Part shown: positions 27,401 through 31,668 of the stretch, one piece after another
How positions within the stretch are numbered: position 1 is the stretch's first letter
How the letters are laid out: every line of letters begins with the position of its first letter
Virus record (IMG/VR): IMGVR_UViG_3300032291_002669
Span: 1-31,668 of that record
Strand: one strand, 5' to 3'
DNA length: 31,668 nt
From: a virus
The notes under the pieces: model-generated
What the model saw: only the letters and a program-made list of their open reading frames with translations
What the model was told of the DNA's origin: nothing
Databases searched by the model: none
Translations under genes and position numbers: made by a program

Positions 27401-28221
27401 GAATATATTATGATTTTAAAAAGAATAACCCATTTTCAATTTATAATGGTTCATCTTCATATCTTTATCTAACAAAAACAAGCGGAATACAAGTTAAGGG
27501 AAAATATGATCCACTTATCAATAGAGGATTATCAATTCCAATTAACGCCAGTAGGTCTAATGACTTTAAAATAATTGCAACACAAATGGCAGTTAGGTTT
27601 GATGGAGACTACTTCCCATATGCTCCAACACAAATATTTGAGATAGAGGGTAAGGACTCCTATCTAAAGTTCTACATGGTTGCAAGTGATCCTAGTGGCA
27701 GAAGAGCAAAAATTTATGCAATAGATGCAAAAACTGGTCTAATCCAAGACGGTATAGGATTTTATTGGAATGGAAAAACTGTAAAAGAACCAGTTTTAAC
27801 TTTGCAAGAATGGGGATTCTTGGGAATTAGTTTTGCAGACAGTCTAGTCTTTTCATCTTTTGAGGGGGCAATAAGGCTAACTGGACCACTACTTTTTAAC
27901 AGCATTTCATACTACCAGTCAACAAACCTTCAAGAAGTGCAGAATATCTCAGAAAGACCATGGTTTAGAGTTAAGGTATTAGGCTCAGTCCCAGAATCTC
28001 TTGATTGGGAATTCTGGAACATTGCCTCTTTTAACTGGAAGAAAGTTCTTGTTTTAGCGGAATCAAGTTTTTATGGGGTAAACCCATCAGAGGTTTATAA
28101 GAGTTACACAGGAACAAACAAGATAATTACTGGAGACGATTCTTTAATAACTTTTAAGGATTATGCTTATGCTCTATACACTGGGATTAGTTGGGACAAG
28201 TTCACGATAAATCCAGTATGA
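24487..28221 (+). CDS. Large minor tail/adhesion protein with LamG-like domains
   Basis: A protein of 1244 aa, the largest gene here. The N-terminus SNPSNLYAEKVFAEHPTGLW, then ALDD, is the 'n.YA..v...hP.alW.LdE' opening of several phage tail proteins. Concanavalin/LamG-like beta-sandwich segments are visible at about 285-410 (YTLETWLRVNSY ... LVINGQEVISLDY), 540-670 (FYGCFKLKAASSSTQTLF ... GDIYKIGF) and 1020-1150 (AVRFDGDYFPYA ... GISFADSLVFSSFEG). Such domains bind carbohydrates. It probably lies at the tail tip or baseplate and contacts the host. It is placed directly before the portal-side genes; the last codons lie next to the promoter of the next gene. Confidence 0.72.
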   Translation: MSNPSNLYAEKVFAEHPTGLWALDDKADYVSLISESERVLSDPTKWDITGGTVSAYPQSVDEPFINSYVGKIVATPTQNDSSSIVGISKEIMDLKGLNTYLKTFSVGGCFYSKSSYIAGFEIGYQYKDTTSGDIIQHLKNYDTNINNAWVFISETFDTPPDDSKIQLVFKINFIGGSEIEDAFLVNGITFGQWSEEFASTSLGVEPVDITDKNIALSVEKAVVAKCYGLQENDGYYIVSDDMLKAKNSGIPIVYGASNLTTMYPNGSNPSLIIPGEGFLNESGKFKEYTLETWLRVNSYTNDIKRIIGPIASEDGIYVDGPSIGLKIGNDYKTYYVGEWTRPMLVHLKIGKDVVSLVINGQEVISLDYNQETISLPEMFNESEKSQDWIGFYAHEDVYPIEIDCVGIYPYLVSTAVAKRRFVFGQGVEIPENINTSYSGTSIFIDYAFADYTANYQYPKIGSWNQAFNDNTLIKNKSLSVSEVALPKISLSSKTEEELFTDCKTVQPLNDINFFSFRPNSSWNSVGGHIFFESFDFLKAPVSSFYGCFKLKAASSSTQTLFRIEKENSDNYFSIELNNNQVSYNISSGGTAQTLYSPLVGQAGELIDVGVNIPAFVSRFGSPASDFFGSLSDLRLYVGGKKDNTSTFTGDIYKIGFCTKHNFQKIRTLFNEIGVPVWNEDLFALYQINQLIDIDAGIDTVSQPPYQSTTGDVPGGISGGGVFINDEDILVDHIASYTLVPDQIFDTYKLTVSANAYWEDQLPLTYFAESVLDKRGDQYFDLDFIQFNIDYPIPSKTIAIETTPVEWTYAELANEYGLPVQRTYESLDNYLFTGYNDYEDLKNKIAKDYRYDTDGALVKTYVTFQYTKLGANATSLYFTKTERPSRNGVLTPGPDWMTTKYEVVDNMIIYPPIGVDFNDLSIVTHIDINVKNTETNNVNIKRLSYASQALNESDSSPIGTRFGTPIYPYTKTGIYYDFKKNNPFSIYNGSSSYLYLTKTSGIQVKGKYDPLINRGLSIPINASRSNDFKIIATQMAVRFDGDYFPYAPTQIFEIEGKDSYLKFYMVASDPSGRRAKIYAIDAKTGLIQDGIGFYWNGKTVKEPVLTLQEWGFLGISFADSLVFSSFEGAIRLTGPLLFNSISYYQSTNLQEVQNISERPWFRVKVLGSVPESLDWEFWNIASFNWKKVLVLAESSFYGVNPSEVYKSYTGTNKIITGDDSLITFKDYAYALYTGISWDKFTINPV

Positions 28222-28223
28222 TA

Positions 28224-28232
28224 TGGTATACT
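28224..28232 (+). promoter_or_regulatory. Leaderless late promoter (TGG-TATACT, 7 nt, ATG)
   Basis: ATATGG-TATACT-TGTGGTT-ATG 28240. Its spacing excludes the GTG at 28234 as a likely start, since that codon lies only one base from the -10. Confidence 0.62.
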
Positions 28233-28239
28233 TGTGGTT

Positions 28240-28626
28240 ATGGATTCTTTAATAAACCCAAAAACTGGTGAACCAATTGTAAAAAACGTTAGACGTCAAG
28301 TCATTGAAAAGAACTATGACTGGGGTCTTTATGTCTACAAAAAGGCAAATGGTAAATGGTTTACAGATGGAAATGGCTCTGTGCTTAATATTCCTTCAGA
28401 TAAAAATGACATTTCCAGAATGGCAGAACTAAAAAAGACTGCAATGTATTATGGAGATCCAGGAGACGGCACATGTGTGTTTGTTCCAGGGCTAACAAGA
28501 GTAAGTGAAGAAGAGTATTCAGAACAAGTTGATAGACTAAATGCTGGACTCATTCCTTCATTAAATGACCTTGGTGCTGTTCAAGCAGCAAAAGATACAA
28601 TTGCTAAATATGGAGATGAGGACTAA
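28240..28626 (+). CDS. Hypothetical protein upstream of portal
   Basis: A 128-aa protein starting MDSLINPKTGEPIVKNVRRQ. It has an aromatic beta segment (YDWGLYVYKKANGKWFTDGN) and an acidic helical C-terminus. No family is recognised. Its position, two bases before the portal gene with GAGGA in its 3' end as the portal ribosome-binding site, suggests a packaging or head-related role. The start is predicted leaderless. Confidence 0.64.
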   Translation: MDSLINPKTGEPIVKNVRRQVIEKNYDWGLYVYKKANGKWFTDGNGSVLNIPSDKNDISRMAELKKTAMYYGDPGDGTCVFVPGLTRVSEEEYSEQVDRLNAGLIPSLNDLGAVQAAKDTIAKYGDED

Positions 28627-28628
28627 TT

Positions 28629-30221
28629 ATGGAAGATGATCAGTATGAGATTGGTGCAAGAATTGATGAAGCAGCAAAGAAAGACGACACATTTTCAAAG
28701 TCAGATCCATTTAACGGTAACTGGGATTCACTAAAATCTCTTGACGGACTAGAAGCAAATTTTAAAAGACGCATAAGCAGATCTTCAACAAAAATGGTTG
28801 AACCAACAACTCAATATACAACTGCAGCACTTGCTGGAAAAAGCGGTATTGATGGAGCACAGTCAAAAGAGATAAACCCAGGACTAGTATATGTAAACGG
28901 CTACGGAATGTTTGATGTAATAACACCACCCTGGAACCTTTATGAATTAGCAAACTATTACGATACTTCATTTGCAAACCACGCAGCAATTGATGCTAAG
29001 GTAGAAAACATTGTTGGACTAGGTTATGAGTTTAAGGTTTCTCAGAGAACAATGATGAGACTTGAGTCTTCAGAAGACAACAGTGCAACACAGAAGGCAA
29101 GAAAGAGAATTGAAAGAACAAAGATCGAAGCAAGAGACTGGCTAGAGTCACTTAATGATGATGACTCATTTACTGCAACAATGGAAAAGGTTTACACAGA
29201 CCTGCAGTCAACTGGAAACGGTTACCTAGAAATTGGTAGAACCACTCGTGGAGAAATTGGATACGTTGGACATATACCAGCAACAACAATGCGAGTAAGA
29301 AGGCTAAAAGATGGATATGTTCAAATCATTGGAAACAAGATTGTTTACTTCCGTAATTTTGGAGCAAAAAATCAAAACCCAATAACAACAGATGCCAGAC
29401 CAAATGAAATTATTCATTTTAAACAGTACTCACCTCTCAATACATTCTACGGAGTGCCAGACATTATGTCGGCTATCAACTCACTACACGGAGACTCACT
29501 TGCTTCACAATATAATATTGATTACTTTGCAAACAAAGCAGTACCACGTTATGTTGTAACGTTGAAGGGTGCGAAACTTTCTGGAGATGCAGAAGACAAG
29601 ATGTTTAGATTCTTGCAAACAAGTCTCAGGGGGCAATCGCACAGAACGCTATATATTCCACTTCCAGGTGATAGCGAAAACAACAAGGTTGAATTTAAGA
29701 TGGAACCCATCGAAGACGGTATACAAGACGGCTCATTTAAAGAGTATCGTAAACAAAACCGTGATGATATCCTTGTAGCACATCAAGTGCCACTATCTAA
29801 ACTTGGAGGTGGCGATTCTGGATCTATTGCAGCAGCACTTGCACAGGATCGCACCTTTAAGGAGCAGGTTGCAAGACCAGCACAAAGACAACTTGAAAAA
29901 ATGATCAATAAGATTATTCGTGAGAAGACAGATATAATTGAATTCGCATTTAACGAACTAACACTTACAGATGAGATTGCTCAGTCTCAAATTCTTGAGC
30001 GTTATGTTAAGAATCAGATTATGACTCCTAACGAAGCAAGAGTTGTTTTGGATATGCCACAAAGAGAAGGTGGCGATGAGGTACTAGACCTTAAGCCAGA
30101 AGCAGCAGCAGAGGCAAACACAACAAGAGCAAGAGATTCTGAACGAACCAATAACAACTCTGACAGCAGTTCAACTGTTGCTGGAAGAGCCCCAAAGGGA
30201 GAGGGAAGAAAAACTCCTTAA
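28629..30221 (+). CDS. Phage portal protein
   Basis: A 530-aa protein. Recognisable portal features: VITPPWNLYELANYYDTSFA then NHAAIDAKVENIVGLGYEFK (about 97-136); NGYLEIGRTTRGEIGYVGHI; NEIIHFKQYSPLNTFYGVPD followed by GDSLASQYNIDYFANKAVPR; and QNRDDILVAHQVPLSKLG (about 376-393). These match the PBSX/P2-gpQ-like portal family. Twelve copies should form the channel at the capsid vertex through which DNA is packaged and ejected. The C-terminal 50 residues are polar and low-complexity. No terminase gene is in the window on either side. Confidence 0.88.
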   Translation: MEDDQYEIGARIDEAAKKDDTFSKSDPFNGNWDSLKSLDGLEANFKRRISRSSTKMVEPTTQYTTAALAGKSGIDGAQSKEINPGLVYVNGYGMFDVITPPWNLYELANYYDTSFANHAAIDAKVENIVGLGYEFKVSQRTMMRLESSEDNSATQKARKRIERTKIEARDWLESLNDDDSFTATMEKVYTDLQSTGNGYLEIGRTTRGEIGYVGHIPATTMRVRRLKDGYVQIIGNKIVYFRNFGAKNQNPITTDARPNEIIHFKQYSPLNTFYGVPDIMSAINSLHGDSLASQYNIDYFANKAVPRYVVTLKGAKLSGDAEDKMFRFLQTSLRGQSHRTLYIPLPGDSENNKVEFKMEPIEDGIQDGSFKEYRKQNRDDILVAHQVPLSKLGGGDSGSIAAALAQDRTFKEQVARPAQRQLEKMINKIIREKTDIIEFAFNELTLTDEIAQSQILERYVKNQIMTPNEARVVLDMPQREGGDEVLDLKPEAAAEANTTRARDSERTNNNSDSSSTVAGRAPKGEGRKTP

Positions 30222-30264
30222 TGTCCAATATGTCCACATTGTGATATATGTACAAAAGGGGGTT

Positions 30265-30270
30265 TATAAT
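30265..30270 (+). promoter_or_regulatory. Late promoter of the head operon (TATAAT)
   Basis: GGGGGTTTATAATATAATGGTGAGC. The hexamer ends three bases before ATG 30274 and six bases before GTG 30277. Upstream, TGTGATATATGTACAA (30240-30255) is a degenerate CRP-like palindrome. Confidence 0.6.
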
Positions 30271-30273
30271 ATA

Positions 30274-31611
30274 ATGGTGAGCAATATATCCAAGGCCCAT
30301 TGGAACTCAGATGGGGAAAATTTACGTCTTTCTATGCCACTTACTAAAGTGGACAAGGAGCGTCGAATCGTTTCTGGATTTGCATCTTTAGACAATATTG
30401 ATAAGCAAGATGATATCGTAACTGCAGAAGCATCGATGGATGCATTTGCAAAATTCCGAGGGAACATTAGAGAAATGCATCAACCATTAGCAGTAGGCAA
30501 GATGGTTTCATTCAAAGCAGATAAATATTTTGATCCAGAATCAAAGAAGTTTTATAACGGAGTATTTGTATCAGCATATGTTTCAAAGGGTGCACAAGAT
30601 ACTTGGGAAAAGGTTCTAGACGGAACCCTAACTGGTTTTTCAATTGGTGGAAGAATGAACAAGTGGGACGATGGGTTTGACGAAAAGTCAGACAAGGCAA
30701 TTAGAATTATTAAGCAGTATGATTTAGTTGAGTTGAGTCTTGTAGATTCCCCAGCAAATCAATTTGCAAATATTGTATCTGTTGAAAAAGTTGATGGCGT
30801 AGATGTTATCAAGGCTGACGAAACAGTTTTAGAAAATGTTTTTTATGATAAGGAATCAGGCATTGTTATGGTTTCAGAAAATGAATCAGAGTTAAGCCCA
30901 ACTACTGGTGAACAAATGGCAAATATAGGTTTCGTTGAAAAAACGGATAATGAAAAGACAGACATGATAAAATTCTTAGTTGATAGTGCTAAAGGCATTA
31001 ATACTTCTAAGATTAACAAGGAGGTACAACCTATGACAAAATCAAAAACACAAGTTGAAAAGACAGACGTAGTTGAAGATGTTATGGTCGCTCCAGAGGC
31101 AGATGCATCAGTTGCAGAAGTTATTGAAGAAGTTGCTAAGGCAGAAGAGGTTGAGGCAACAGATGTTGTCAAGACAGACGAAGTTGTAGCAGAAGAGATT
31201 GCTAAAGCAGAAGATGCTGAAGCAATTGAAACAGTAACAGAAGCAGTTGTAGAAGTATCTAAGTCAGAAGAGGTAATTGCAGAAGCAGTTACCGAAATGA
31301 AAAATACTCTAGAATCAGCCTTTAGCGATCTAGTGTCAACAGTAAAGTCTTTGCAAGCAGAAGTAGAACTTCTTAAGTCTTCAAAGGTAGATGTTGATAC
31401 AGTAAAAGATTCATTCGCAGCAGTTGCAAAAGACATTGCAGCAGTATCAAATGAATTTAATGAATTTGGAAAACGAGTAGACGCTGTGGAAGCAGACACC
31501 GCATTCCGAAAGTCTGGAGATATCGGCGATATCTTCCAGTCTCAGCCTGAAATGGTTGAAAAATCCCTATGGGGCGGTAGTTTCCTCAAAACAGCCGATC
31601 TATTCAAATGA
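30274..31611 (+). CDS. Prohead protease fused to scaffold (XkdF/HK97-type)
   Basis: A protein of 445 aa. The N-terminal half is a prohead-type serine protease: VDKERRIVSGFASLDNIDKQ, REMHQPLAVG (catalytic His), LTGFSIGGRM (catalytic Ser) and YDLVELSLVDSPAN (acidic residue and conserved LVD.PAN end). The C-terminal half is an acidic coiled-coil scaffold (many EVAKAEEVE-like units, then MKNTLESAFSDLVSTVKSLQ). The protease cleaves head proteins during maturation; as a fusion it is held inside the prohead. The start may be ATG 30274, or GTG 30277, which sits exactly six bases after the -10, as in the other leaderless genes. The frame is open to 30178, upstream of the promoter, which is not used here. 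Confidence 0.84.
   Translation: MVSNISKAHWNSDGENLRLSMPLTKVDKERRIVSGFASLDNIDKQDDIVTAEASMDAFAKFRGNIREMHQPLAVGKMVSFKADKYFDPESKKFYNGVFVSAYVSKGAQDTWEKVLDGTLTGFSIGGRMNKWDDGFDEKSDKAIRIIKQYDLVELSLVDSPANQFANIVSVEKVDGVDVIKADETVLENVFYDKESGIVMVSENESELSPTTGEQMANIGFVEKTDNEKTDMIKFLVDSAKGINTSKINKEVQPMTKSKTQVEKTDVVEDVMVAPEADASVAEVIEEVAKAEEVEATDVVKTDEVVAEEIAKAEDAEAIETVTEAVVEVSKSEEVIAEAVTEMKNTLESAFSDLVSTVKSLQAEVELLKSSKVDVDTVKDSFAAVAKDIAAVSNEFNEFGKRVDAVEADTAFRKSGDIGDIFQSQPEMVEKSLWGGSFLKTADLFK
31033..31611 (+). CDS. Nested scaffold protein (internal in-frame start)
   Basis: Inside the protease gene, AAGGAGGT (31018-31025) is a perfect Shine-Dalgarno 7 nt before ATG 31033, which is in frame. It would give a 192-aa acidic coiled-coil protein (MTKSKTQVEKTDVVEDVMVA...), identical to the C-terminal part of the fusion. 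This is the well-known arrangement of lambda C/Nu3, where an internal start makes excess scaffold relative to protease. Confidence 0.75.
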   Translation: MTKSKTQVEKTDVVEDVMVAPEADASVAEVIEEVAKAEEVEATDVVKTDEVVAEEIAKAEDAEAIETVTEAVVEVSKSEEVIAEAVTEMKNTLESAFSDLVSTVKSLQAEVELLKSSKVDVDTVKDSFAAVAKDIAAVSNEFNEFGKRVDAVEADTAFRKSGDIGDIFQSQPEMVEKSLWGGSFLKTADLFK

Positions 31612-31634
31612 ACAAATCACTAGGAGGTGACAAT

Positions 31635-31668
31635 ATGTCAGAAGAAATAATCAAAAACCAGCCAGGCG
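31635..31668 (+). CDS. Start of the next head gene, probably major capsid protein (partial)
   Basis: Only MSEEIIKNQPG is visible. TAGGAGGTG is a perfect ribosome-binding site before ATG 31635. The place directly after protease/scaffold is where the major capsid gene normally lies; the identity is inferred from position alone. Confidence 0.55.
   Translation, partial: MSEEIIKNQPG

Overview
The window looks like part of an AT-rich double-stranded DNA tailed-phage genome. It holds densely packed small early genes at the left end and a very large fibre/adhesin and virion module to the right, ending at portal, prohead protease/scaffold and the first codons of the probable major capsid gene. The host is most likely an aquatic or otherwise AT-rich actinobacterium. 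This is an inference from: small Cys-rich and membrane proteins of types I recall from actinophages; a membrane protein ending its transmembrane segment with a KHYLAELKPN-type motif; tail proteins of the LtfC/BppU-like kind; an adenosylcobalamin-dependent (class II) ribonucleotide reductase; TGTGA-N6-TCACA sites of the CRP/GlxR type; and many leaderless genes. No integrase, repressor, tRNA, CRISPR array, insertion sequence or terminase gene was found.

Layout. (1) 1-3350, early region. Two leftward operons (promoters at about 708-680 and about 1787-1782) and one rightward operon (promoter 1964-1992) encode about 15 very small proteins, mostly 29-96 aa: Cys-rich zinc-ribbon-like peptides, single-pass membrane peptides and soluble unknowns. 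They use strong Shine-Dalgarno sites and TAATG-type stop/start overlaps. The control regions carry perfect or near-perfect TGTGA-N6-TCACA palindromes, and two of the three operons have a conserved repeat-hairpin-repeat leader. A strong intrinsic terminator closes the rightward operon at 3328-3358. (2) 3430-5070: two tiny genes flanked by 16-bp direct repeats; a leftward pair with a DHH-phosphoesterase-like protein; and a rightward membrane/coiled-coil (holin-like) protein. (3) 5240-22340, fibre and decoration module. About 14 structural genes include collagen-like fibres, a 760-aa protein with four (TPAV)n arrays and Cys-rich knobs, Ala-rich coiled-coil fibres, a VHGI-repeat fibre with an Mtd-like N-terminus, and a fibronectin-III/(GAF)n/Hint-like protein. 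Embedded here are three consecutive enzyme genes: a prolyl-4-hydroxylase-type oxygenase, a GT61-type glycosyltransferase and a JmjC/cupin-type oxygenase. A leftward secreted lysozyme-like protein also lies here. (4) 22428-24461: class II ribonucleotide reductase. (5) 24487-31668: a 1244-aa tail protein with LamG-like domains, a small neighbour gene, portal, prohead protease with a nested in-frame scaffold gene, and the start of the probable capsid gene.

How the parts may work together. The early operons probably remodel the host. Late genes are expressed from many separate extended -10 promoters (TGN-TATAAT), and in about nine cases the -10 hexamer ends 6-7 nt before the start codon, which predicts leaderless mRNAs. 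The most distinctive idea is a fibre-modification system: the proline-rich collagen-like and Thr/Pro-rich (TPAV)n fibres sit beside a proline-hydroxylase-type enzyme, a glycosyltransferase and a second oxygenase. The phage may therefore hydroxylate and glycosylate its own fibres, much as extensins or collagens are modified. This is inferred from gene order and motifs, not demonstrated.
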